Source of the DNA: Trichobilharzia szidati
Taxonomy: Eukaryota; Platyhelminthes; Trematoda; Strigeidida; Schistosomatidae
Direction: 5' to 3'
DNA: 64,000 nucleotides
Assembly (NCBI GenBank): GCA_944472155.2
Contig: OX235279.1
Coordinates: 116,242,110-116,306,109 of the forward strand
The notes beneath the pieces are model-generated. The model did no database searches. It had not been told where the DNA came from and was given only the letters and a program-made list of their open reading frames with translations. Below, in pieces: positions 48,441-60,500 of the stretch (position 1 is its first letter; every line of letters starts with the position of its first letter). The position numbers and the translations under genes were made by a program.

Positions 48441-49179
48441 ATTCCCTATGATCAAATGTGTATATACAAAATATCTTCAAAAAACATCATATTATATTTA
48501 CGACATCGAAGCGATTTATCATTGTTGTTAGTGTTTAACTAAGAATTTAAGTACAATGCATACATTTAAGTACTGTATCTATGTCAGTTTTATCAAGAAT
48601 TAGTTTCATTCATGACAATGTAGTTGCTAAATGCTTTCAACCTACAGATGTTATGGGATAACATAAAAAGAACAGTTTTTGTAGTATATAACAATGTTAT
48701 ATAATCATTCACCTCTATGGACACTAGAACTCCCTAGATTCAACAAATAAAAGAGTCAAAAGCTGCATGCAACTTTGAATCTCGTCAGCACTCTCTGTCA
48801 CAAAGTGGTTTGTCAGTGATTGCCAGTATGCACATTAAACCCTATTATAGATCTTCTTGTTGGGCATTGTCAGGCACTTATAATTCAACACAGTATCCTA
48901 TTAAACTGATAACCAACTGACGTACATAAACTACTTGTAAGCACATAATAGTTACAACGGGTTTATTTGACAATAATTAAATTATAAATTAAAAAATGTA
49001 AGTTCGCTAGATAAAGATAAAACTCTAGTCTAGTTGTTCACGACTTCACAGAAGAAATAAACATTCAAAGTGAAGGCGACTGTTAGTATTCCTGAAAATC
49101 AGAGTTGAGGTGCTTTTTGACATTCTGTAGAATGGTGCTTCATGGTAAATTATCAGTATATATTATATCGTTTTATGAA
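48441..49179. other. No recognisable gene
   Basis: AT-rich spacer between the Penelope-like tail and a degenerate RTE fragment. Nothing recognised. Confidence 0.35.
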
Positions 49180-50140
49180 GAAAAGACTAAATAACTGTTT
49201 CTGCTGCTCAAGATTGCAGAAGCACATGCCTGTAAAATATGACGGAAAATATTTGAGCACGTAGTAGCCTGTTGGAAATGCTTCTCGTGATGTGCGTGCA
49301 ACGTTTCTGAATCATAAAGAAGCCCTCGGCTGACATTAGTGTTACAAATTCGGATCTTGCTCATTGTACTGAGTGTTGTGCACATCCTTTTTTTTTTAAT
49401 AATAATAATCACTTTATTCCACAACAATCCTTGCGATGTTGATTTTAAGGTATGGAACGCCCGTCTTACTTTTTCATCCGATCCTGGCTTTAACATCTTC
49501 ATCCTTCTCACCACTAGCTGAAACGATTCTGTTCAGCCAGTAGAGTAAAAGAGACGACTTCCTTTAGACTCCTTTAGACATTGATGTTGATTGTCGCTTT
49601 TGTTTTTCGTTGGGTGGCTTTATCACCTCTCTCTTATTCATTATCAAGTGATATCTTTTCTTCGCTATCTCTTCTGCCAGTCTGTTGGTTTTCGCTGGTG
49701 ACAGTTGACAGCTTTGTCTTACGCCCACCTTCTTTTCGAAAACTCCGATGAGATTTCTCTTGTGAATTATTTGGCAAGTAGCATCATTGTATATCTGATG
49801 AATGAGTATTACACATGTTTGTGGCGCTGCGATTTGTAGTATTTAAGCAGCTGTCAAATTAATATGCGGTGAATGCGCTCAAAGGCTTTTCATAGTCAAT
49901 AAAGTTGAGACAGAGAGTATAATGTCATCTTAAGTTTTGTTTAACGATTATTATTCATAGTAATGCAATTCGATCTGCATAGAAACCAACTTTTTTAGAA
50001 TTCAGTCTGTTCTGTATGTCGTCTCTCAATCAGGATGCCCTTTTCTTCTTAATATTTTGTCTTGTGTGGACAGAAACATGATTCCGCTCTGGTTGTTGTA
50101 TAGGCACAAGTCCTCTGTGTTTGGCAGTTTAACAAGGTAT
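49180..50140 (-). mobile_element. RTE-clade LINE fragment, degenerate
   Basis: A minus-strand remnant running from an RT palm trace at about 49860-50140 (KAFERI..., antisense near 49880) to the post-palm segments at 49190-49730. It is highly diverged, with T-rich insertions at about 49385-49400. No frame is intact. Confidence 0.6.
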
Positions 50141-50184
50141 ACTTTGTTACGGTAGTCAGGCGCAATCTGTTCATTCCACAAATT

Positions 50185-50340
50185 TTGTTACCAGAAGGTC
50201 CTGGGTTCGAATCCTAGTGAAAGTGTACTACCGATGATTCCCAAACTAGGATGAAACAGTTGTCCAGTACTCCCTGGTTTTCAATGGTTCTCTACCTAAT
50301 ATCAATCCGTGATCAGTTCGTGAAAAAAATCCTTATAAAC
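50185..50340 (+). mobile_element. tRNA-derived SINE (family C), 3' part
   Basis: Begins at TTACCAGAAGGTCCTGGGTTCGAATCC, a B box matching the reverse strand of the 26803-27146 SINE. It continues with the shared body (AAACTAGGATGAAACAGTTGTCCAGTACTCC, TTTTCAATGGTTCTCTA) and a tail ending near ATAAACCAAC. The A-box half is missing or decayed. Confidence 0.65.
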
Positions 50341-50488
50341 CAACTATAGAAAAACTTAGCACTGATAAGTATCATGATTTTCTATTGTTTAAACAGATTC
50401 CATTGGCCAAACGATCTCCTACTGTCATCAAACCAATCAATGGGTTTTCGATAATGAATTTCAGTATTGTACTTATTGATAAACAAGA

Positions 50489-50516
50489 TATATTCTTTTT
50501 ATTCCTTTACGTTCCA
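50489..50516 (-). mobile_element. SINE (family B), tail part left of the nested RTE
   Basis: The 3' terminal bases of the minus-strand SINE whose remainder is at 53221-53447. They are separated from it by the RTE insertion and include the 16-bp target sequence. The flank AAACAAGA (50481-50488) recurs at 53448-53455 as a candidate SINE target duplication. Confidence 0.65.
50501..50516. repeat. 16-bp target-site duplication, left copy
   Basis: ATTCCTTTACGTTCCA lies immediately left of the RTE element and recurs exactly at 53221-53236 immediately after its microsatellite tail. Confidence 0.9.
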
Positions 50517-50521
50517 CAGCC

Positions 50522-52404
50522 AGGTTCAACTCAAAAGGAAAAAAGGTTACAATCATTCAGTGCTACGCGCCTACAAACGCCTCAGAACAAGAGAAGAAGG
50601 AGGATTTCTACAGTCAACTACAAACAGTAATGGACAACGTCCCAAAGAGCGATATCAAAATCCTGATGGGTGACATGAATGCGAAACTGGGAGGAGACAA
50701 TACAGGAAGAGAACTCACCATGGGTCGTGAGGCCCTCGGTGAAATGAACGAAAATGGTGAACTCTTCTCAGACTTCTGTGCCTTCAATGATTTGGTGATT
50801 GGTGGCAGTGTGTTCAAACACAGGGATATACACAAGGCAACATGGATTTCACCAGATGGACACACCGAAAACCAGATAGACTTCATTTCAATCTCAAGGA
50901 AGTGGAGACGGAGCCTACTGGACACAAGATCGAGGAGAGGAGCAGATGTGGGTTCAGACCACTATCTGGTACAAGGGACTTTCAAGGTGGAGCTGAAAGC
51001 CTCGAGGATACCTGGGGATAGGCCACAATGCAAGTTCAACACTCACAAACTGAAGGACACAATCACACAGGACATTTTCACTGCAACTGTCAGAGCAAAG
51101 CAGGAAACACTACGTGGCACCACCGAGGAATCATCCGTGGAAGACCATTGGAACTCTCTGAAGGCGATTTTCAACGAAACGTGTTCAACGGTTTTAGGAA
51201 GAAAGAAGAAACAAGACAAGGAATGGCTCTCAACGGACACTTGGAAGCTAATAGAGGAGAGGAGAATGGTGAAAGAGAAAATGATTCAATGCAAATATGG
51301 ACAAGAGAAAGAGACGCTGAGCTCAACTTACACAGCACTGGACAAAGAAGTGAAGAAGAGTGCCAGGAAGGACAAAAGACAATTCTACGACAACCTGGCT
51401 ACTGAAGCTGAGAAGGCAGCAGGCAAAATGGACCTGAGGACACTATATCAGATAACCAAGTCTCTATCCGGGAAGAGATCAACACAAGTGAAACCTATAA
51501 AAGACAGCCAAGAGAACCCAATTACCAAAGAAGAAAGACAGATTAAACAATGGGCGGACCACTTCAAAGGACTCTTGAACCGACCACCACCTACAACCCG
51601 TCCAGTAATACCAACAACAGCACGTACACAACTGCAAGTTGACACCAATCCTCCAACGAAAGCTGAAGTCATGAATGCAATCAAGCTTCTGAAAGCTGGG
51701 AAAGCAGCTGGACCAGATGGAATACCCCCGGAAGCACTGAAAGCGGACCCAGAAACGACGGCAGATATGCTGACTCCATTATTGCAAAAGATCTGGAAAG
51801 AGGGAAAGGTGCCTACTGACTGGAGGAAAGGTTACCTGGTGAAACTAGCAGAGAATGGCGACCTAGGACTCTGCAAGAACTGGCGAGGAATCATGCTCCT
51901 ATCTACGCCAAGTAAAATCCTGAGTCGCATCATCCTGGAGAGAATAAAGGACGCACTGGATACAGAACTCCAACCAGAACAAGCTGGATTCAGGAAAGGC
52001 AAATCATGCTCTGACCAAGTTGCAACTCTACGCATCATCATCACAGAAAAAAGCATGGAATGGCAATCAAATCTCTGCCTAAACTTTATAGACTTTGAGA
52101 AGGCCTTCGACAGCGTTGACCGCGAAGTAATTTGGAAACTACTCGAGTACTACGGCGTACCCCAAATATTCATCAACCTTATTCAACAACTGTACGACAA
52201 CGGCACATGTCAAGTGATCCACAACGGAAAACTCAGCGAAGCGTTTGGAGTAAACACAGGAGTCAGACAAGGGTGCTTATTATCACCAATGATATTCCTA
52301 ATTGTGGTGGACTGGATTATGCGTCAGACAGTGGGAAACGAGAAGACAGGGATATCCTGGACCGACGTGAAGAACCTAGAAGACCTGGATTTCGCGCGTG
52401 GATG
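50522..52404 (+). pseudogene. RTE endonuclease/reverse transcriptase ORF (first frame)
   Basis: Open without interruption from the truncation point to a TGA at 52403-52405. Endonuclease blocks: VTIIQCYAPTNA, GDMNAKLGGDN, NQIDFISISRKW and GSDHYLVQG, so the catalytic C-terminal Asp/His are kept but the N-terminal catalytic residues are lost. Then comes a linker rich in Lys/Glu. RT motifs: LLKAGKAAGPDGIPPEALKA, NWRGIMLLSTPSKILSR, EQAGFRKGKSC, FIDFEKAFDSVDRE and NTGVRQGCLLSPMIF. The frame breaks at LDFAR, exactly at the FADD catalytic motif, where four extra bases lie at about 52397-52400. The product would be an inactive RT. Confidence 0.85.
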
Positions 52405-53070
52405 ATTTATGTTTGATGTCACACAAAATCGAAGACCTACAAGCGAAATCCGATAAACTGGTCGAAGAAGCAGCAAAGACAGGACTCCGGGTGAACATAG
52501 ACAAGACGGAGGTCATGAAAATAACCAACCAACAACAACAGCAGCAGCAACGTCTAGCGCCAATCACCATCAACGATAGGGATTTGAAAGAGGTTACTTC
52601 ATTCACTTATCTAGGGAGCATTGTTTCAACAACAGGAGGAACGGACAAGGATGTCAAATCGAGGATCGGGAAGGCGAGAAACACATTCATCAACCTGAAA
52701 CCAATCTGGAAATCTTCGTCACTCAGCATCAACAACAAAATTCGGATTTTCAATACAAACGTCAAGTCAGTCAGTTCTTCTATACGGATCAGAAACTTGG
52801 TGGGTCACAAAGAATATTTCCAACAGCCTGTTCCAGACCTTTATCAACAACTGTCTTCGCTCCATACTGAAGATTAGATGGCCAGAAAGAATCACAAACA
52901 ACAAGCTATGGGAACAAACGAAACAGGAACCAATCGCCCAACAAATATGCAGGAGGAAGTGGAGATGGATTGGACACTCGCTGAGGAGGCCGTTGAGTGA
53001 CATCGCGCGTCAGGCCAACGCTCGAGTGGAACCCGAAAGGGAAGCGGCGAGTGGGACTTCCATGGGTGAC
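52401..53070 (+). pseudogene. RTE reverse transcriptase ORF, frames after the catalytic motif
   Basis: The palm continues in a second frame from DDLCLMSHKIEDLQAKSDKL, through NIDKTEVMKITN and a run of seven Gln, to SFTYLGSIVS and IRIFNTNVKS. At 52767-52774 a duplicated TCAG shifts the frame again. In the shifted frame, LLYGSETWWVTKNI, ILKIRWPERITNN and RRKWRWIGHSLRRPL follow. A further small lesion (about 53016) precedes the end. The same 4-bp duplication is present in the 17935-18492 fragment but not in the 6678-6962 copy. Confidence 0.8.
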
Positions 53071-53220
53071 ATGGAGGAGATCGTGTGAGGAGGAGATGAA
53101 ACAGTATGGAATAACATGGGCGCAAGTGAAAAGAACAGCAGAAGACAGAAGCAAGTGGAGACGTGTATTTGAAGCCCTATGTTCCACTAGGAACCCAAGG
53201 GAACAATAATAATAATAATA

Positions 53221-53447
53221 ATTCCTTTACGTTCCAGTGGAACACAGAGCTTCAAGCTAGAGGCTTGAATTTTCGGTAACAGTGGTGTTTTTAGAGGGTG
53301 AGGTTGCTAGCCTCACACTCAACCTTCCCTCTTTGTCGGGATGGTAACCAGTTAAGGGAGGTAAAGGTGTGCGTCGGTCGGAACTCGAACCTCAGACCAC
53401 GTACATGGTTGGTCAGCGCTCCACTGCTGAACCACTGGAGCACCAAA
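53221..53447 (-). mobile_element. tRNA-derived SINE (family B), main part, interrupted by RTE
   Basis: On the minus strand the head is GTGGTTCAGCAGTGGAGCGC (A-box-like) and GAGGTTCGAGTTCCGACC (B box) near 53375-53440. It is followed by the RTE-5'-UTR-like body (GAGGCTAGCAACCTCACC) and a tail with TTCCACTGGAACG at 53221-53240. Its first 16 bases are the right copy of the RTE target duplication. Confidence 0.75.
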
Positions 53448-53455
53448 AAACAAGA

Positions 53456-54541
53456 AAATATATCCATAGTATGAAATGCAGACTGGAACAAAGAGGCCAG
53501 TTATCAGACTTCCCACTTATTTCACACACTGAAAGTCTTAATATGAATTCCGCAGCTTGGTTTTAAGAAACCTGAGCTAGTGTCTTACTACCTTTATTTT
53601 ATAGTTGTAGTCACACAGTTGATAGAAGACAACAGAATCAAATGTGGCGTGTTATGATGCTGGGAGAAGACCAGGGAAGAGAGTTTAAACGGGAAGTGAT
53701 TAATAAGTTATCGTATTATTATAACAAAAATATGTGCTAACAACCAACTTTTAGACAAATCGGTCTGTAAAAGTATTTCAGTAATTGCAGCAAATAATAT
53801 TTAGAATCCAAGTTGGCAGAATCAGGCTTAGTAATCAACAGATATTTTCGAAAAGTTGGAGCATCCAACTACTCAAAATTTTTAAGAATGAAAGATAACT
53901 ATTCTGGTCATATACGAGTGTTTTTGTAACTAATTACCTGAGTAACATATTGCTAACACTGTTGTGATTACTAAATATGGTGAAAAATATGACCATTCTT
54001 TTAGGCATCTCCTTATTCAATGAAACAATGAGAGTGGGTGTATGAGATAATAAGTTTTCTTTCCAAACTAGGTACATATGGTCCAAATTGTCTACATAAT
54101 TGTTCGGATGTTGTTATTAAAAAGAATGCTGTGCGCTTTGTTACTCACTTTCTTTTCGTTTTTCTTGACTGTAACTGTAAACATAGACCATCAAAACCGT
54201 AAATATTGTCACTTATAATAAAGATAGAAAAATTTCATGTCACCTACTCTAATTATCTGATCTCACTGCGCCTATTGACATATTTTCAAAATAGATCTTA
54301 CTAATTACATTCAATAAGCAAGGTCAAAGAGACTGCATATTGTCCAATCCAGAGTTAAAAAAGCCATTTTATTCTATATTGAAAGTTTCATGTAGTGCAA
54401 ATACAAAATATTACATCCAATCATAAATGAAAAAAAATATGGTACTTATAAACAGAACTCTGAAAATATTTATATAAATAATACTAAAAGTAAATAACTT
54501 GGATATAGCGTATTCAAAATTAACGTCTTCATTTCAACAAT
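53456..54541. other. No recognisable gene; 5' flank of PLAC8-5
   Basis: Upstream of the PLAC8-5 start codon. The promoter should lie here, but no clear TATA box or initiator could be singled out in the AT-rich sequence. Confidence 0.35.
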
Positions 54542-57500
54542 ATGAGTTATCCAATGGAGAACAGTACTCCTGTTGTACATCAGCCTACACCAATGCAGGT
54601 AAGATCGCGAAAACTAACTTTTAGTGATGCTTAATTATTTTCTACATTTTGGGTAAAATATGTGAGTATTAAATATCACAGCAAAACTCATTAAGAATTG
54701 GAGATTACGCTGTTTGAAATCCCAATGCAACCACTTCTAGAAAAATATGAGGTGATAAATGGTATTCATAATTCCTCATTGTTATAACTGAAATCAATTT
54801 ATATCGCGATCCGTAGACAGATCTCTCAGCCTTATAGAATAATACGAAGTTAATTAAAGTACCAACGATCTATCATATTTAAACAAATTCTTGTTGTATA
54901 CATGTGTATGAAGTTGTTACTCATGTGTAAATCTCTGTGGAAATAGTTACTTTTTACAGGGAAGTTTCCCAGCGGGATTGGGTAGTCTTTTTCTTGCTCA
55001 GAAGTAATTAATATATTTGACTGGCTAAGTATTATTTAAATTAAATAAACAGGTAGGTAACCCGTTCGACTCACTTCTACACTATACAGACTTTAGTCGT
55101 CTAATCAGACACAATTTATCCTCAGATTAGTAATAAGTTAGTTCAAATGATCTCACCGTCATCGAAAGCTTATTTTTCGAAAAACATAATTTCATTTTTT
55201 TTTATTCTCGTTCCTTGACATCAGCATCCTCGCAGGGCAATGGTAGTCCAACCCCCTATATTATCCAGGAAAGTTAGACCTGGATATAGCATGAGCCGAC
55301 TTTAACGGATATTCTCACATACAACGCAGTCATTCAGCCTCACTAGACATTATTTAAACGAATCACAATTTCAAAGTGAGAATAATTTTCATTTGAAGTC
55401 TATTAGAAATTGAATGATTTCAATGTACCCTTCGTTGGGATGATATCAATTAGAAAAACTTGAAACCAAATTTACTCATAGAAATGCTTGAAAGCTCTCA
55501 TGATTGTACACCAACAACCATATATATAGCTTGAAGGAGCTTCCATTCTGAATCCATTTCAATCGATAAATGTAAGCGAAAGCAAGCAGTCTCACAAATG
55601 AGAAATACGAATTTCACAATACTTGAAAAGACTGGAAGTGAGATGTATCAATGTTTTCTGTTAAAGGTAAACTAATCGGTATACTGTCTAAAAATTAATT
55701 TCTGATTTGCATATAGTAATTGAATCATTTCGTCCTAATCTCTTATGCGATTAAGGGTCTAATTTAATTAGACCACTTTCTTTTTTACTAATGAAACTAC
55801 AAATAAACTAATTACACTTTCAATGTTTACTGACCTTAAATGACACAAAAGAACTTATTTGCAAAAATGATCTTTTATGAATCAGGTATTTCTCTAGTGC
55901 GTTTCGGTATAAATGTTAATTTACTTAGATGTAACAATAAGTTTCTGTTTTTACGATTTAATTCTTTGAAAATACATTTTCGAGAAAACACTTTTAGAGC
56001 ACCTAGGAATGAGCCAACTAGGTTAGTATGAGTACTCGCTTCGGCTGTTCATGTATTACAATTGGAATGATACAGAGAAGATTAGCATGACTTCTGAGCA
56101 AGCATGATACCCAAAATCGTAAATAGTTCCACTTTTTTGGTGTTAGTTGCTTATCCGTAGAATGCTCACCAACCACTTATGTGTCCTGGCGTTTGATCCC
56201 CGGCCGAAGCACTGCTTCACCTCTCTAAGCTGGTAGTAAGTCCAGTAAAGAGGAAAGATTGAACATGAGGCTAATAACTCCATCCCATAAAGATAAACAC
56301 CACTGCTACCGAAACTTCAAGCCTCTAGCTTGAAGCCCTATAATCCACTGGAAACGTAACAAAATAAGAGTTAGTATTAAGCACTTATTTTGAATATTTT
56401 ATTCAATGACACTGGGTTTCCACAAGTTTGTGAAATGTTTATCAGGGAAATGATTGCTTGCAGATGAATGGATTAGATGAAATATTTCTTTGCTAGTTAG
56501 GCAATAAATTAAGCAATCTGTGAAATCAACCGCTTAACCAGATAATAATGTTCTCTCAATAGCCTAGTTTTCTCCAAGCTGCTAAATAAATCTATGCTAC
56601 ATCGACGTCCTCATTTAAGTACACACTGGTAATTCAAACTACCCTTCTGACTTTACTTCAACAAGCTGAATTAGTATACGGTAATTGATTATGTGTCCTC
56701 TGAACACTAATGAGAAATTAAGTCATAGGCTAGACTTCGTAGCCTGAAAGTAAACGCTCAGATCCTGTCAGAACACAGGCTTTCATTTCAGATTCAATCA
56801 CTTCTCCTTAGTTTGAGAAGACTAAATTGCTAAAAGTAGCCTAATTAGTGTCCCATTTATGATAAAGAGATATAATTTAAAAAGTTAACTGTTAGTCGAA
56901 GCAAAATTTATTCATCATAAATATACGATGCATTTAGTTAGTGAATAGTTCATATTTTATTTTTTTTATGGGGAATGATTATACCACATATATCATGCAC
57001 AAAGAGCCTAAACACTTGGTGGTCCGTGATCATGTGCACTGGCTATCTGTCTTAAAAACTCATAAAAGTAAATGATGGATAAAAAGTATTCTCTATCCTT
57101 TGTCACACTGTATATGTCCCTATTGTCTGCAGTTTACTACATAAAAATTAATTACTATGTATTCAAATTACGGTCAAATGATATCTTAGACATGTCTACT
57201 GGTTTAATCAAACTGTTTTACTGTACAGATTAGTGTAAGCAGTATCCAGCAGAAATCATTGATCAGGATTCTATCAGCTCAGTTACACAATTTTTTACAC
57301 TCGGTCTCATAGTTCGTTCAGTTTGTCTGTTTTTCATTTTCAACTGTAGTGAAAAGATTTCATAGAGTTTCTTCTCCAGATTGGGTTAAAAAAGTTGTGA
57401 ATAACTTAGCCTACTTCAGAACTTTTTCCAAAACAATTACAGACACAAAAATATTAAAATTAGTAGTAGTAGTAATCACGACAAAACTTAAGGAGTATTC

Positions 57501-60500
57501 CAATTATCCGTATTCTTACAACACAGACAAAAGACACTGAAAACGTCAACTAAGATTCCTAGCCGGATTTTGATTACAATGACAGCTAAACCTGAGAATT
57601 CACCTGCAGATAAATATCTTCAGTTAATGAAACAGTAAGATTAAATGCGCTATCCTGATTACGTGGCTAGCTGCAAATCTTTGAGTAGCCAGTTTATATC
57701 AGTTAGATTTTCAGAAGACACAATTCTGCTAAATTAAGAGTGATATGCGCTTATCAACACATACTCAAGAGATATGAAGCAACAGATCAAGTTCCTAAGT
57801 GAAAAGGAAGATTTATCACTGAATCTTATCTAAAGAAATTCATATCCAATACGGCTGAAAGTTGTATCACTAAACTGATTTGATTCTGAGAAATAATTCG
57901 TGCTGAAAAGTTTACCCACTAATTAATGCTGTATCGCCGTTTGCTTTATCAAACAGGCCTACCTAATATCTTATCATTAAATTTCAACATACTGTAGAAA
58001 ATGTGACTTTTAAAATTCTGTTGTTTTAGTTTTATCTTCTTGACATTTCTTTCATTAGAATGGATACTGAACATTGTTGTTTTCAGTGTCACTAATTCAA
58101 CAAAAATGTAGAATATCTCAACTAAAAATTATAATATAAAGGAATGATGCTGGGTTTTTTTTATCATCCATTCTAATAGTAACATGGTATCTAATCTATT
58201 CATATATAGATTAATGTAAATTTACCATGGTGACGAGAAGATAAAACCGGTTTCTAGCGGAAACAAATAAAATGTCAAGGAAATGAGCACATAGAAGTAT
58301 TCAAGTACATTAAAACAACTGTTTACAGAAAGACTTTTATTTCTTCTTGAATAGTAATGAAGGTCATTAGAAAACTAAAAGTGGTAACAATGCTTGTAAG
58401 AATGACACATGATTATTCAATTGTTTTGTTTCTCTTTCATATCTGGTCACAAAATAAATGAAATGAACTCAACATTATGTATATCTGAAAATAACTGAGT
58501 CCACATATTTATGTAATGAAAAAGTTCTTAAGAAACTGATTGGTAACTGTAAATCTACTAATCTGAATTTATTCACTGTTGTCAAGAGTAAATTTAGGTG
58601 AAGTTTGTTTAAGTTGCTGAATAAAAGTTAATACGATTAAGAGGTAGGATTCGTGTGGATTTGGCTGACTCATATGTACACCAAAAACTTGGTATACACT
58701 ATATGGAAGTAAATATAAGCTAGAACTCATGGGTCATTGTCTTTTACTCGATAAATGAATGATAAAAGTTTTCGCCTCACACACCACTAAGGCGTGCTTT
58801 TCTTGAACTAAACAGTTTTATAGTGACTCTTTGCTCCCAATGGTTTTGGACTATATTTTTAAAATGCTGGACTACAGTTTACATATAAAAACATGTAAAC
58901 GATAAGCTGTGAACTTAGCAAGTTATACTTAAAGAAATAAAAAGGGATCCCATGACTAAATTAGAGAGTGATGGTATGTGTGAAAAGTTCTCAGATGATT
59001 TTGTCCAACTGTTAAGTTTGATAATCAACAGTCACGAAGCAGAAAAACTTTTAAAAAAACAAAGAGCGATAAACATTTACCTCATTCTACACAGTGAAAA
59101 CGTAAGTCTCATTGAAGTAGTTGACACACCACCAATGAATGTAGTCTTATCTTCAGAAATTTATAACAGCTTTCTAAGTTCAAAACTTTGCAGTGTGGTA
59201 GTCGTGTAGTGCTCTATAAGATGACTGTCCAGTTGTCACCGGTTTCGGCGGTTCTTTAGCTAATTTCGATCTGTAGTGTAATTTACCTAGAAATCATTGG
59301 TGTCCAGATCCATTATGCAAAACTTCCCATTTTAGGGTATTCAATAAAACCCAGCGTACTTAAAATCGGATGGTTGTAATTCTGCATAAAAAATGACAAT
59401 AAACACGTTGTTCTTCAAAATGCCAGCAGTTCATAAGTGATGCAACATATAAGAATTTTAAGCTGTCATCACTTTCAATGTTTATCGAGAAAATAATCTT
59501 CAGAGACTATACAATTGGACTTTACCAAATTTTCCAAAAATGTTTAGTAATCTATTATTAATCAAAGACTGTTATAATTGATACAATTATTCAGAAATGA
59601 TTTCTAAAGAAGAACAATTATAGACAACGACACAATGGAAGTAAGGGTTTGAAGTTCGAAAAGGTTAAAATTATTATTCAATGAGAAGTAAGGTATCGAC
59701 TGTCCACTTGAGAGGTGTGAAGAGGATCAGATAAAAATTAGTAAAATGTACAGAACGAACATGTAAGAGTGATCATAGTGAATTAATTACCAAAAACAAA
59801 CGTGAAAGATTACGAAACAGATTAAGATCATGGCAGAATGAGAGACTGAACAAACCTATTCAGCACACGGGGTTAGGAGTTATATTGACGAATCGTTGGC
59901 ACCTCCGTCGTACACAAATGCTGGAAGTTGACACCCTATATACCATTCAGTCACAGGCTGTACATAGTTTTGAAAGACGACTCTGGTAGAGCTATGCGGC
60001 TTGAAGTCAGCAGGTGATCGAGAATTGGGCATAGTCCTCAATGCTCCACTACCTTGATTCTCATCAAATAACAATTTTCACTTTTTCAAAATATAAACCC
60101 TTATTTTCACTGTCTCTTTGTCCATTGGGTAATTTTTTATCTTTGGAAATCTCTTCTGAGTAACTGTATCATTTATACCAGCTCCCTGTTGCTCAGTAAT
60201 AGACTGCCGAATATGATTTTACAGCCTTTGAAGATGATTTCGACGATAAAGAGAATTTCCTTAGCTGAACTGCATTTTCTTTCCTTCATATTTCTGTATA
60301 ATTCTGACTTTGAAACAAAGATAATCAGAAAAAAATTTTTAATTCTCTGGAAACGAACTCAGAGAAGTTATTCAAGTGATAACAAGTACCAGTATAATTG
60401 TTCTTATGAAAGAGAAGATAATGCTTCTGTTTTTGTTACAGGGTGGAATCACATAAGTATAAAACTCATCGGGGTTTTCATGATAACCTGAATATAACTC

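Larger units (their letters stand above)
50517..53220 (+). mobile_element. RTE-clade LINE, 5'-truncated, most complete copy in the window
   Basis: A 2.7-kb insertion between perfect 16-bp duplications. It begins inside the endonuclease domain, runs through the reverse transcriptase and a short 3' UTR, and ends in (AAT)n at 53207-53220, the short microsatellite tail typical of the RTE clade. The 5' truncation removes the N-terminal part of the endonuclease. Two small frame lesions lie in the RT and post-RT regions. It is inserted into the tail of a family B SINE. Confidence 0.9.

Noticed and set aside
58952..59209. 85-codon frame with a good start context
   Set aside because: No domain or paralogue recognised, single exon in an AT-rich intron; not enough to call a gene.
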